Source: Lentzea fradiae
GTDB taxonomy: Bacteria > Actinomycetota > Actinomycetes > Mycobacteriales > Pseudonocardiaceae
DNA: 64,000 nt
Reading direction: 5' to 3'
Assembly: GCF_900100955.1 (NCBI RefSeq)
Contig: NZ_FNCC01000001.1
Coordinates: 124,001 to 188,000, forward strand
A program made the translations under genes and the position numbers. Position 1 is the stretch's first letter. Each line of letters starts with the position of its first letter. Below, piece by piece: positions 1-8,652 of this stretch. The notes under the pieces are model-generated. The model saw nothing but the letters and a program-made list of their open reading frames with translations. It did no database searches and was not told the origin of the DNA.

Positions 1-98
1 ACCTGAAGCTGAACGACCAGGCGCAGCGCACCGTGCTGTGCAAGGACCCGTTCCGCGCGGTGGACGAGCGCGTGGAGCGCCTCATCGCGTCGCTCTAG
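1..98 (+). CDS. pafA: PafA, Pup-protein ligase (C-terminal fragment)
   Basis: Only the last 31 codons are present, read in the frame that ends with TAG at 96-98. The visible tail contains [18 protein letters not shown], which I recognise as the C-terminal signature of PafA. PafA attaches the ubiquitin-like protein Pup to lysines of proteins destined for the actinobacterial proteasome. The nearby pafB and pafC genes support the call. In Mycobacterium pafB follows pafA closely; here two extra genes lie between them. The catalytic domain is outside the window. Confidence 0.85.
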   Translation, partial: LKLNDQAQRTVLCKDPFRAVDERVERLIASL

Positions 99-111
99 CG
101 AGCTTTCGCGT

Positions 112-164
112 CGCACGCGGGGCCCTTTCGTACTGTCACACAGTACGAAAGGGCCCCGCGTGCG
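112..164. terminator. Perfect 24-bp hairpin after pafA
   Basis: Bases 112-135 are the exact reverse complement of 141-164, leaving a five-base loop TCACA at 136-140. It starts 14 bases after the pafA stop codon. No T-tract follows, as is common for actinobacterial terminators. The most likely role is terminating pafA transcription. It could also act as an mRNA 3'-end stabiliser. Confidence 0.8.
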
Positions 165-226
165 GTTCCGGGGAGCAGCCGATCGGGGCTGGTGGGTGGA
201 TCGGCTGCTCCACCAGAGTGACCCGC

Positions 227-1228
227 ATGAGGATCATCGCGGCGACGCTCGCCGCCTTTCTGGTTCTTCCCGGGGTCGCCGCAGCCTCGGACACCTACTG
301 GGAGCTCAAGCCCACCGGCACGGACGCGCGGCTGCGCGGGTTGTCCGCCGTGTCGGGGAAGGTCGCGTGGGTCAGCGGCTCCAAGGGCACCGTGCTGCGC
401 ACGACGGACGGCGGCCGGTCGTGGGACTCCGTCGGGCCGCCCGGCACCGAAGGGCTGGAGTTCCGCGACATCGAGGCGTTCGACGCGCGGAACGCCGTGG
501 CGTTGTCGATCGGCGAGGGCGAGTCGTCGCGCATCTACCGCACGTCCGACGGCGGCAAGACGTGGCGTGAGACGTTCCGCAACGACGACCCGAGGGCGTT
601 CTACGACTGCGTGGCGTTCTTCGACCCGTTCCGCGGTCTCGCGCTGAGCGACCCGGTCGACGGCAAGTTCCGCGTGCTGCGGACGTGGGACGGCGGCCGG
701 TCGTGGCACGTGGACGACCCGAAGGGCATGCCGGACGCGCTGCCCGGCGAATTCGCGTTCGCGGCCTCCGGGCAGTGCGTGACGACGAGCGGCAACCACG
801 CGTGGATCGCGACCGGCGGCGGCGCGAAGGCACGGGTGCTGGAGTCGCGCGACGGCGGCCGGTCGTGGCGGGCCTCGGAGGTGCCGCTGCCGTCCGGCGA
901 GGCGGCCGGGGTGTTCGCGGTGGCGTTCAAGACGCCCTGGCACGGGGTCGCGATCGGCGGTGACTACCTGAAGCCGACCGACCCGACGCCCGCGTTCGCC
1001 ACGCACGACGCCCGCGGCTGGAAGGCCGGGACGTCGGCACCGGTCGGCTACCGGTCCGGCATCGCCTACCGCGGTCACTCGCTGGTGGCGGTCGGCCCGT
1101 CCGGCACCGACACCAGCAGGGACGGCCGGACCTGGGAAATCGCGGACACCGGCAGCTTCGACACCGTGGACTGCGCGGGCACGGCGTGCTGGGCCGCGGG
1201 GGAGAAGGGCAGGGTCGGCAGGACCTGA
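227..1228 (+). CDS. Secreted BNR/Asp-box beta-propeller protein
   Basis: About 333 residues with an N-terminal signal peptide (MRIIAATLAAFLVLPGVAAA). I chose ATG 227; an in-frame GTG at 218 adds three residues. The mature part carries at least four Asp-box motifs of the type DGGRSW or DGGKTW, the hallmark of BNR/sialidase-like and YCF48-like propellers. An 18-base unit encoding DGGRSW is repeated identically at 407-424, 689-706 and 851-868. Relatives are often loosely labelled oxidoreductase, but I see no redox motif. It is probably an extracellular scaffold or binding protein. It sits between pafA and pafB, where it is not part of the usual order. Confidence 0.75.
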   Translation: MRIIAATLAAFLVLPGVAAASDTYWELKPTGTDARLRGLSAVSGKVAWVSGSKGTVLRTTDGGRSWDSVGPPGTEGLEFRDIEAFDARNAVALSIGEGESSRIYRTSDGGKTWRETFRNDDPRAFYDCVAFFDPFRGLALSDPVDGKFRVLRTWDGGRSWHVDDPKGMPDALPGEFAFAASGQCVTTSGNHAWIATGGGAKARVLESRDGGRSWRASEVPLPSGEAAGVFAVAFKTPWHGVAIGGDYLKPTDPTPAFATHDARGWKAGTSAPVGYRSGIAYRGHSLVAVGPSGTDTSRDGRTWEIADTGSFDTVDCAGTACWAAGEKGRVGRT

Positions 1229-1278
1229 CCGCGGCGCCGGGTCGTTTCCCGTCCGGCCCGGACGGGTAGATCAGCAGG

Positions 1279-2124
1279 GTGTTCGAGGGATTCTCGTTAC
1301 GTCGCGTCGATGTCGGCGAGGCCGTGTTGCGGGTGAGGACCGGTGGAGCAGGGCCGCCGGTCCTCCTCCTGCACGGCCACCCCCGGACGCACACGACGTG
1401 GCACCGGGTCGCGCCGTTGCTCGCCGACGACCACACGGTCGTGTGCCCGGACATGCGCGGCTACGGCGAGTCCACCAAACCCGGTGACTACTCGAAGCGC
1501 GCGATGGCACGTGACTTCGTGAACCTGATGCGCGAGCTCGGGCACGACCGGTTCGCCGTCGTCGGCCACGACCGGGGTGCCGCGGCCGCGATCCGGCTCG
1601 CGCTCGACCACCCGGGCGCCGTCACGCACCTCGCCGTGCTCGACGGCCTGCCCATCGGCGCCCACCTGCGGCGATGCGACGCGCGGTTCGCGCAGGCGTG
1701 GTTCCACTGGTTCTTCCTCGCCCAGCAGGACATCGCCGCGCCGATGATCAGCCAGAACCCCGAGCAGTGGTACGGCAGGCGCTACCGGGACACGCCGCTC
1801 GCGATGGGCGTCGAGAACTGGGCCGACTACCAGCGCGCCATCCACGACCCGGCGACCGTGCGCGCCATGTGCGGCGACTACCGGGCGGGCCTGGAGGTCG
1901 ACCGCGTCCACGACGACGAGGACCACGCGCGGGGCCGGAAGATCACCTGTCCGGTGCTGGCGCTGTGGGCGGCCAAGGACGACCTGGCCGACCTGCACGG
2001 CGACCTGCCCGCGATCTGGGCGGAGTGGGCCGACGACGTGCGGGTACGTCCCCTCGACTGCGGGCACCACATGGCCGAGGAGGCACCCGTCGAGCTGGTG
2101 CGCGAACTGAGGACGTTGTTCTGA
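1279..2124 (+). CDS. Alpha/beta hydrolase, haloacetate dehalogenase-like
   Basis: 281 residues from a GTG start. It has the oxyanion-hole motif HGHPR (32-36), the nucleophile elbow GHDRG with Asp98 in place of serine, the HW pair at 143-144 and a C-terminal GHH (His263/264). An Asp nucleophile and the HWFF motif point to the fluoroacetate dehalogenase/epoxide hydrolase branch of the fold. In known fluoroacetate dehalogenases the elbow continues DRGAR, giving two arginines that bind the carboxylate; here the second is alanine. Haloacid activity is therefore uncertain and an epoxide hydrolase-like role is possible. It ends 61 bases before pafB. Confidence 0.75.
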   Translation: MFEGFSLRRVDVGEAVLRVRTGGAGPPVLLLHGHPRTHTTWHRVAPLLADDHTVVCPDMRGYGESTKPGDYSKRAMARDFVNLMRELGHDRFAVVGHDRGAAAAIRLALDHPGAVTHLAVLDGLPIGAHLRRCDARFAQAWFHWFFLAQQDIAAPMISQNPEQWYGRRYRDTPLAMGVENWADYQRAIHDPATVRAMCGDYRAGLEVDRVHDDEDHARGRKITCPVLALWAAKDDLADLHGDLPAIWAEWADDVRVRPLDCGHHMAEEAPVELVRELRTLF

Positions 2125-2185
2125 ACGGACCGTTCAGGACAGGTGTTGGTGAGGGTTCCGGCGCGCGCACGGGTTAGGGTTGTCC

Positions 2186-3151
2186 GTGGCCATCGCACGC
2201 GCCGAACGACTTGTCAACCTGGTGCTGTGCCTGCTGTCGACCCGTCAGTACCTGACAGCGGAGCGCATCCGCGCCATCGTCCCGGGCTATCACGAAGCTC
2301 CGACGGACGAGGCGTTCTTCCGCATGTTCGAACGCGACAAGTCCGAGCTGCGCGACCTCGGCGTGCCGCTGGAGACCGGCAGGCAGTCGAACGCCGAGGG
2401 CGCGGAGGACGGCTACCGGATCGCCCGCCGCGACTACGAGCTCGGCGACATCGACCTCGAACCGGACGAGGCCGCCGCCGTGGCGCTGGCCGCCCGGCTG
2501 TGGGACTCTCCGCAGCTCACGGGCGCCGTGCACGGGGCGTTGATCAAGCTGCGGGCCGCCGGGGTGGACGTCGACCAGGACGCGCCGGCCGCCGTCGAGC
2601 CCAAGGTGCGGGCGAACGAGCCCGCGTTCCCGCCGCTGCTGCAGGCCGTGCAGGCGGGCCAGGTCGTCACGTTCGGCTACCGCAAACCGCCACCGGGAGG
2701 CCACAAGGACCGCACGGTCGAACCGTGGGGCGTGGTCGCGTGGCGCGGCCGCTGGTACCTGGTGGGCTGGGACCGCGACCGTCAGGACACGCGCTGCTTC
2801 CGGCTCTCCCGCGTCGTGGGCGCCGTGAAGCCCGTCGGCAAGCCCGGTGTCGTGAAGGTGCCTGAGGGCACGGACCTGATGAGCCTCATCGAGCGCACGC
2901 AGGCCGACCCGCACCAGACCGCGCCCGCGCGCATCTGGGTCGCCAAGGGCCGTGCGCAGGGCGTCCGCCGGCACGCCAAGATCGTCGAGGAGCGCGACGG
3001 CGGCGACGTCGTCGAGATCGACCTGAAGTTCCCCGACTCGGCGGCCAAGTGGCTCGCCGGGTTCGGGCCCGACGTCGTGGTGCTCGAACCCGAGGTCCTC
3101 GCCAAGTCCGTGCGGGACCGCCTGCAGGGCGCACTGGAAGGAGCGCGGTGA
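2186..3151 (+). CDS. pafB: PafB, WYL-domain transcriptional regulator
   Basis: 321 residues. It has an N-terminal winged helix (RAERLVNLVLCLLSTRQYLT is the family signature), then a WYL domain with the segment RGRWYLVGWD and a C-terminal WCX-like extension. In mycobacteria PafB and PafC form a heteromeric activator of the LexA/RecA-independent DNA-damage response. I chose GTG 2186 because AGGG at 2176-2179 lies six bases upstream; a TTG at 2180 would have no room for a ribosome binding site. Its stop overlaps the pafC start in a GTGA, indicating translational coupling. Confidence 0.93.
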   Translation: MAIARAERLVNLVLCLLSTRQYLTAERIRAIVPGYHEAPTDEAFFRMFERDKSELRDLGVPLETGRQSNAEGAEDGYRIARRDYELGDIDLEPDEAAAVALAARLWDSPQLTGAVHGALIKLRAAGVDVDQDAPAAVEPKVRANEPAFPPLLQAVQAGQVVTFGYRKPPPGGHKDRTVEPWGVVAWRGRWYLVGWDRDRQDTRCFRLSRVVGAVKPVGKPGVVKVPEGTDLMSLIERTQADPHQTAPARIWVAKGRAQGVRRHAKIVEERDGGDVVEIDLKFPDSAAKWLAGFGPDVVVLEPEVLAKSVRDRLQGALEGAR

Positions 3152-4119
3152 CCGCGTCGAACGAACGGCTGCCGCGGCTGCTCGCCCTCGTGCCGTACCT
3201 GCTCAACCGGCCGGCCATCACCGTCAAGGAGGCGGCGGCCGACTTCGGCATCACGCCCAAGCAGCTGCGCAAGGACCTCGAGCTGCTGTGGATGTGCGGC
3301 CTGCCCGGCTACGGGCCCGGCGACCTCATCGACCTGTCCTTCGAGGGCGAGACGATCACCGTCTCGTTCGACGCGGGCATGAACCGGCCGCTGCGGCTCA
3401 CCGCGGCCGAGGCGGCGTCGCTGCTGGTCGCGCTCAGGGCGCTGGCCGACACCCCCGGCGTCGTCGACACCGACGCCGTGCAGCGGGCGCTCGCGAAGAT
3501 CGAGGCCGCGGTCGGCAAGGCGCAGCCCGCGGGCATGGTCGTCGGGCTCGGCGCGTTCGAACGCGAGGAGACGGCCGAGATCCGCGCCGCCGTGCAGGAC
3601 GCCGTGAAGCGTGAACGCGCTGTGCGCATCCGTTACTACTCGCAGTCACACGACGCGATCAGCGACCGCGTGGTCGACCCGATGCGGCTGCTGCTGCTCG
3701 AAGGCCGCGGCTATCTCGAAGCGTGGTGCCGCTCGGCGCTCGGCGTGCGGTTGTTCCGGCTGGACCGGATAGACCAGGTGGACGTGCTGGACGAGCCGTC
3801 CGCGCCACCGCCGCACGCCCAGCACACCGATACATCGGAGGGCTTGTTCCAGCCGAGGGACAGCCAGAAGATCGCCGTCCTGCTGCTCGAACCGGACGCG
3901 CACTGGGTGGCCGAGTACTATCCGGTCGACCACGCCGCGGAGCTCTCGGACGGCCGCACGCGTGTCCTCATGCGCTACGACGACCCGTCGTGGATGGTGC
4001 GGCTGCTCCTCGGGCTCGGCGGGGACGTGCACGTCGAACAGCCGTCCGAGCTGGCAGCGGAGGTGCGCCGCCAGGCGGAGGAGGCATTGCGGCGGGCAGA
4101 TCACCTGCTGTCCACCTGA
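3148..4119 (+). CDS. pafC: PafC, WYL-domain transcriptional regulator
   Basis: 323 residues starting at the GTG that overlaps the pafB stop (GTGA at 3148-3151). The N-terminal helix-turn-helix includes VKEAAADFGITPKQLRKDL. The WYL-type domain contains RGYLEAWCRSALGVRLFRLD, so the canonical WYL tripeptide is replaced by GYL/AWC, as is usual in PafC. It is the partner of PafB in the damage-responsive activator. A GGAAGGAG-type ribosome binding site lies inside the end of pafB. Confidence 0.92.
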   Translation: MTASNERLPRLLALVPYLLNRPAITVKEAAADFGITPKQLRKDLELLWMCGLPGYGPGDLIDLSFEGETITVSFDAGMNRPLRLTAAEAASLLVALRALADTPGVVDTDAVQRALAKIEAAVGKAQPAGMVVGLGAFEREETAEIRAAVQDAVKRERAVRIRYYSQSHDAISDRVVDPMRLLLLEGRGYLEAWCRSALGVRLFRLDRIDQVDVLDEPSAPPPHAQHTDTSEGLFQPRDSQKIAVLLLEPDAHWVAEYYPVDHAAELSDGRTRVLMRYDDPSWMVRLLLGLGGDVHVEQPSELAAEVRRQAEEALRRADHLLST

Positions 4120-4125
4120 GCCGTA

Positions 4126-4131
4126 TACGGT
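4126..4131 (+). promoter_or_regulatory. -10 box TACGGT, probable leaderless start
   Basis: TACGGT is followed by seven bases and then the GTG at 4139, with no Shine-Dalgarno sequence in between. The spacing places the likely transcription start on the start codon. It could give the small protein, tatA and tatC a promoter separate from pafBC. Confidence 0.45.
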
Positions 4132-4138
4132 GGGGACC

Positions 4139-4411
4139 GTGCCGTCTACACCGACCTTGGCGTTGATCGCGCTCGGACTCGTCGTGGTGATCGTGATCGC
4201 GGTCCGAGTCATCCGATCCTTGCGCCGATTCTCCCGCGCCCGCACCCTGGTGGGGGACAGGCTCGGCGACCGGGTCGGCCTGCTGAAGGCGCGCAGGGCC
4301 GCGCTGAAGGTGGCGTTCGCCGGCAGGCGGAGTCAGAACGGCGTCCAGACCAGGGCGAACCCCGCGTACGATCGACGTCGCGGGGCAGACAGGAGGACGA
4401 GCAATGCCTAA
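4139..4411 (+). CDS. Small single-pass membrane protein between pafC and tatA
   Basis: 90 residues from GTG 4139. One strong transmembrane helix ([19 protein letters not shown]) is followed by an Arg-rich cytoplasmic tail with a [18 protein letters not shown] amphipathic segment. High G/C third positions in this frame support coding. Its last codons overlap the tatA start by eight bases, so it is probably translated with tatA. I recognise no named domain. The position suggests a link to Tat export or the membrane, but that is inference. Confidence 0.65.
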   Translation: MPSTPTLALIALGLVVVIVIAVRVIRSLRRFSRARTLVGDRLGDRVGLLKARRAALKVAFAGRRSQNGVQTRANPAYDRRRGADRRTSNA

Positions 4412-4706
4412 CCTCGGACCCACCGAGCTGATCATCATCGCCGTGGTGATCATCCTGCTCTTCGGTGCGAAGAAGCTCCCGGACATGGCTCGCTCGCTCG
4501 GCCGGTCGGCGAAGATCTTCAAGGCGGAGACCAAGGGCCTGCGCGACCAGGACCCGGCGGACGACCAGCCCGTGCAGCCGCAGCAGCCCGCGCAGCAGCC
4601 GGTCCAGCAGCTCCCGCCGGCCCAGCCGCAGGTGCCGCAGCCGCAGCAGCCGCAGGTCGCGCCTCCGATCGAGCAGACCGCGCAGAACAAGGCCGCCAAC
4701 AACTGA
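4404..4706 (+). CDS. tatA: TatA, Sec-independent protein translocase subunit
   Basis: 100 residues. The N-terminal transmembrane helix ([20 protein letters not shown]) carries the FGxKKLPD hinge typical of TatA. It is followed by the amphipathic helix [19 protein letters not shown] and a Gln/Pro-rich tail. TatA oligomers form the conducting element of the twin-arginine pathway, which exports folded proteins. A strong AGGAGG ribosome binding site precedes ATG 4404. At least one protein in this window (58761, minus strand) has a twin-arginine-like signal. Confidence 0.95.
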   Translation: MPNLGPTELIIIAVVIILLFGAKKLPDMARSLGRSAKIFKAETKGLRDQDPADDQPVQPQQPAQQPVQQLPPAQPQVPQPQQPQVAPPIEQTAQNKAANN

Positions 4707-4742
4707 CCTCCCGGTCCCTGACTCGTAAGGACGGTCGGCGAG

Positions 4743-5726
4743 GTGGCAAGTCCGTTCCGGTGGTTCGCTGAGCGCCGGGAACGCGGCAGGCGTCGTCGGG
4801 GCAACCCCGACGGCACGATGTCGCTCAAAGAGCACCTGTACGAGCTGAGGTACCGGCTCGGCCTGGCGATGCTGGTCATCGTCGTCGGTGCGATCCTCGG
4901 TTTCGTCTGGTTCCAGGTGCGCATCGGCCCGATCCCGTCGCTGGGCGACATCCTCACGGGCCCGTACTGCCAGCCCGACCTGGCGCCGTACCGCGCCGAC
5001 ATCACCAAGGACGGCCGCTGCGCGCTGCTGCAGACCAAGCCGTTCGAGATCTTCCTGGTGCAGCTGCAGGTCGGCACGGCGGCGGGAGCCGTCCTGCTCA
5101 GCCCGCTGTGGCTGTACCAGATCTGGGCGTTCATCACCCCCGGCCTGTACGCGAAGGAGCGCAAGTTCGCGCGGATCTTCGTCGGCATCGGCGGGTTGCT
5201 GTTCGTGGCCGGCGCGGTGCTCGCCTACCTGGTGGTGCCCGAGGGCCTCAAGGTCCTGCTGGGCTTCGGCAGCGGCAACTGGACGACGGCGCTCACCGGC
5301 AGCGAGTACATCAGCTTCGTCATCACGATGCTGTTCATCTTCGGGGTGAGCTTCCTGCTCCCCCTCGTCGTGGTGATGCTCAACCGCGCGGGCGTGGTGT
5401 CCTACGCGCGGCTGGCGAAGTGGCGCCGGGGCCTGGTGATGGGCCTGTTCGTGTTCGCCGCGATCGCCACCCCCGGCACGGACCCGATCTCGATGGTGGT
5501 GCTGGCCATCGCGCTGGTGCTGCTGTTCGAGATGGCCATCCAGGTCGCGCGGGTCAACGACAAGCGCAAGGCGAAGCTGCGCGCCGCGGAGGGCTGGGAC
5601 GCGCTCGACGACAACGAGGCGGCCCCGTTCGACTACGTCGCCTCCGACGCCGACGGCAACATGCCCGGCGAGAAGGCCGTCGCTTCGGAACCGGCGAAGC
5701 GCGTGAACTACGACGACGCCACGTGA
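4743..5726 (+). CDS. tatC: TatC, Sec-independent protein translocase subunit
   Basis: 327 residues from GTG 4743. The family hallmark MSLKEHLYELRYRL precedes the first membrane helix, and six transmembrane segments follow with the FxxFEI-like KPFEIFLVQLQVG loop. TatC recognises the twin-arginine signal peptide. The C-terminal cytoplasmic tail of about 50 residues is acidic and not conserved in the family. The stop codon overlaps the next gene's start (GTGA, 5723-5726). Confidence 0.95.
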   Translation: MASPFRWFAERRERGRRRRGNPDGTMSLKEHLYELRYRLGLAMLVIVVGAILGFVWFQVRIGPIPSLGDILTGPYCQPDLAPYRADITKDGRCALLQTKPFEIFLVQLQVGTAAGAVLLSPLWLYQIWAFITPGLYAKERKFARIFVGIGGLLFVAGAVLAYLVVPEGLKVLLGFGSGNWTTALTGSEYISFVITMLFIFGVSFLLPLVVVMLNRAGVVSYARLAKWRRGLVMGLFVFAAIATPGTDPISMVVLAIALVLLFEMAIQVARVNDKRKAKLRAAEGWDALDDNEAAPFDYVASDADGNMPGEKAVASEPAKRVNYDDAT

Positions 5727-6583
5727 CGCGGGCGGCCCTGCTGGTCTGCCCGGCGTCGGGCAAGGGGCGGGCGGCCCGCATGGCCGGGTCGACCGCCGCC
5801 GCGCTGCGCCCGCACGTCACCTCGCTGACGCAGCTCGTCGCCCACGACGCCGCCGGCACGCTCGCGATGGCCCACCAAGCCGTCGAGGACGGCGCGGACC
5901 TGCTCGTCGTGCTGGGCGGTGACGGAGCGGCCCACCTGGCGATCCAGGCGTGCGCGGGCACGACGACGGCGCTCGGCGTCGTCCCCGCCGGCACCGGCAA
6001 CGACTTCGCGGCCGCCGCGGGCTCCCGGAGTGTCGAGGACGTCGTCCACGGCACCCGCAAGCAGTTCGACCTGGGGCGGCTGTCGACGGGCCGGTGGTTC
6101 GCGACGGTGCTGTGCGCCGGGTTCGACTCCGCGGTCAACGAGCGGGCGAACGCCCTGCGCTGGCCCGCCGGACCGCGCCGCTACGACCTCGCCGTGGTGG
6201 CCGAGCTGATGTCGCTGCGCTCGGCGCCGCTGCTGGTCACGACGGAGACCGGCACGTTCTCGCTGGACGCCACCCTGGTGGCGGTCGGCAACACGCCGAA
6301 CTACGGCGGCGGCATCCCGGTGTGCCCCGGCGCCGACGCCTCCGACGGCCTGTTCGACGTGACGGTCGTGGAGGGCGGCAGCCGCACGGCCCTGGCCAGG
6401 ATGCTGCCGACGCTGCGCAGCGGCAGGCACACCGAGCACCCGGCCGTGCGGACGTTCCGGGCGCGCGAGGTCTCGCTGTCGGGCGGTAACGGCTGGGTCG
6501 CCTACGCCGACGGTGAACGTCAGGAGGCGCTGCCCGTCTCCGTTCGCACGGTCCCCGGCGCACTCACCGTCGTGGGTCGCTAA
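5723..6583 (+). CDS. Diacylglycerol/sphingosine kinase-family lipid kinase
   Basis: 286 residues starting at the GTG overlapping the tatC stop. It has the nucleotide-binding GGDG motif at 65-68 and PAGTGNDFA at 88-96, followed by a C-terminal beta-rich domain ending in a YADGE-type segment. These are the hallmarks of the DAGK catalytic family (DgkB/LCB5/YegS). It probably phosphorylates a membrane lipid such as diacylglycerol; the exact substrate cannot be read from sequence. Its GTGA coupling to tatC indicates co-translation. Confidence 0.88.
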   Translation: MTRAALLVCPASGKGRAARMAGSTAAALRPHVTSLTQLVAHDAAGTLAMAHQAVEDGADLLVVLGGDGAAHLAIQACAGTTTALGVVPAGTGNDFAAAAGSRSVEDVVHGTRKQFDLGRLSTGRWFATVLCAGFDSAVNERANALRWPAGPRRYDLAVVAELMSLRSAPLLVTTETGTFSLDATLVAVGNTPNYGGGIPVCPGADASDGLFDVTVVEGGSRTALARMLPTLRSGRHTEHPAVRTFRAREVSLSGGNGWVAYADGERQEALPVSVRTVPGALTVVGR

Positions 6584-6627
6584 ATTTGTAGGTTGTTCGT
6601 TCCGCTTCTGTTCTTCAGTGGGGATGC

Positions 6628-8475
6628 ATGGAAACGCTCGAGTTCCAGTCCGAGGCGCGTCAGCTGCTGCAGCTGATGATCCACTCGATCTACTCGAACA
6701 AGGACACGTTCCTGCGCGAGCTGGTGTCGAACGCCTCCGACGCGCTGGACAAGCTGCGCCTGGAGTCGTTCCGGGACAAGGACATGCAGGTCGACACCGA
6801 CGACCTGCACATCGTCGTCGAGTCCGACCCGTCCGAGCGCACGCTGACCGTGCGCGACAACGGCATCGGCATGACCCGCGAGGACGTCGTGCGGCTCATC
6901 GGCACGATCGCCAAGTCCGGCACCGCGGAGTTCCTCAAGCAGCTCAAGGAACAGCAGTCCGCCTCCGGCTCGTCCGACCTGATCGGCCAGTTCGGCATCG
7001 GCTTCTACTCCTCGTTCATGGTCGCCGACAAGGTCACCCTCGTGACCAAGCACCCGCACGCCGAGAAGGGCGTCCGCTGGGAGTCGACCGGCGAGGCCAC
7101 CTACACGATCGACGACGTCGACGACGCGCCGCAGGGCACCTCGGTCACCCTGCACCTGAAGCCGTCCGACGACGAGGACAAGCTGCCCGACTACACCGAG
7201 CCGGCGAAGATCCGCGAGATCGTCAAGCGCTACTCGGACTTCATCACCTGGCCGGTGCGCCTGGGCGGCGAGGACATCAACTCCCGCAAGGCCCTGTGGG
7301 CCCGCCCCGCCTCCGAGGTGACGGAGGAGGAGTACGCCGAGTTCTACCGGCACATCAGCCACGACTGGAACGCGCCGCTCGAGACCATCCGCATGCAGGC
7401 GGAGGGCACGTTCGAGTACCAGGCCCTGCTGTTCCTGCCCGCGCAGGCCCCGCTCGACCTGTTCATGCGCGACGGCAAGCGCGGCGTGCAGCTCTACGTG
7501 AAGCGCGTCTTCATCATGGACGACTGCGCCGAGCTGATGCCGGAGTACCTGCGCTTCGTGAAGGGCGTCGTCGACGCGGCCGACCTCTCGCTGAACGTCT
7601 CGCGCGAGATCCTCCAGCAGGACCGCCAGATCCAGCTGATGCGCCGCCGCCTGGTCAAGAAGGTCCTGTCGTCGATCAAGTCGCTCCAGTCGTCGCGCCC
7701 CGACGACTACCGGAAGCTCTGGGGCGAGGTCGGCGCGGCGCTCAAGGAGGGCCTGCTCTCCGACCACGACAACCGCGACGCGATCCTGGAGGTCTGCTCC
7801 TTCGCCTCGACCCACTCCGACTCCGAGCTGACGACGCTGGCCGCGTACGTCTCCCGGATGAAGGAGGGCCAGGAGCACATCTACTACATGACCGGCGACT
7901 CCCGGGTGGCCGTGGAGAACTCGCCGCACCTGGAGGCGCTGCGCGCCAAGGGCTACGAGGTCCTGATCCTCACCGACACGATCGACGAGATGTGGGTCGA
8001 CTCGGTGCCCGCGTTCGACGGCAAGTCGTTCCAGTCGGTGGCCAAGGGCCAGGTGGACCTCGAGACCGAGGAGGAGAAGTCCGCCGCCGCGGCCAAGGCC
8101 GAGGAGTTCGCCGCGCTGCTGGAGTGGATGAAGGGCGTGCTGGAGGCCGAGGTCAAGGAGGTCCGGCTGTCCTCCCGGCTGACCACCTCGCCCGCCTGCG
8201 TCGTCGGCGACTCCTACGACATCACCCCCACGCTGGAAAAGATGTACAAGGCGATGGGGCAGGAGCTGCCCAAGATCAAGCGCATCCTGGAGCTCAACCC
8301 CTCGCACCCGCTGGTGGAGGGGCTGCGGACCGCGTTCGAGGGCGGGGAGCGGGAGTCGCTGACCGACGCCGTCGAGCTGGTGCACGGGCTGGCGCTGCTG
8401 GCCGAGGGCGGGGAGCTCGGGGACCCGTCCCGGTTCGTGAAGCTGGTGGCGGATCGGGTGCAGCGGACGTTCTGA
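6628..8475 (+). CDS. htpG: HtpG, Hsp90-family molecular chaperone
   Basis: 615 residues. The N-terminal GHKL ATPase region contains [19 protein letters not shown] and GQFGIGFYS. The middle domain carries the catalytic arginine region [11 protein letters not shown], and the C-terminal dimerisation domain ends at the stop. It refolds or remodels client proteins using ATP. No heat-shock operator of the CIRCE or HAIR type is visible in the 44 bases upstream. It lies between the tat genes and helY, an insertion relative to the mycobacterial order. Confidence 0.96.
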
Positions 8476-8507
8476 CGCCCAGGTGAACACGCTCTGAGGT
8501 GGTGCTG

Positions 8508-8554
8508 CCGCCCCTGGCCCGGTTCGGGTGACACCGACCCGGGGCTGGGGGCGG
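8508..8554 (+). terminator. GC-rich hairpin after htpG
   Basis: An imperfect inverted repeat pairs CCGCCCC-TGG-CCCGG (8508-8522) with CCGGGGCTGGGGGCGG (8539-8554) around a 16-base loop. It lies 32 bases beyond the htpG stop and probably ends its transcript. Confidence 0.55.
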
Positions 8555-8603
8555 TCTGCCGCCGGGCGCGCCCCCAGCCAGCCGCCCCCATCGTGCTCTA
8601 TAG

Positions 8604-8621
8604 CTTCAGTGTAAACTGAAG
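8604..8621. promoter_or_regulatory. Palindrome upstream of helY, candidate operator
   Basis: CTTCAGT and ACTGAAG form a perfect seven-base inverted repeat around GTAA, inside an AT-rich stretch that starts with CTATAG. It is 50 bases upstream of the helY start and stands out from the GC-rich surroundings. It could be a repressor or activator site; the protein that binds is unknown. Confidence 0.45.
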
Positions 8622-8652
8622 TTAATCTATCTCGGCGGCGATTGTCAGGGGG

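Noticed and set aside
6584-6627. Search for CIRCE or HAIR heat-shock operators before htpG
   Set aside because: No inverted repeat of either type is present in the short gap.
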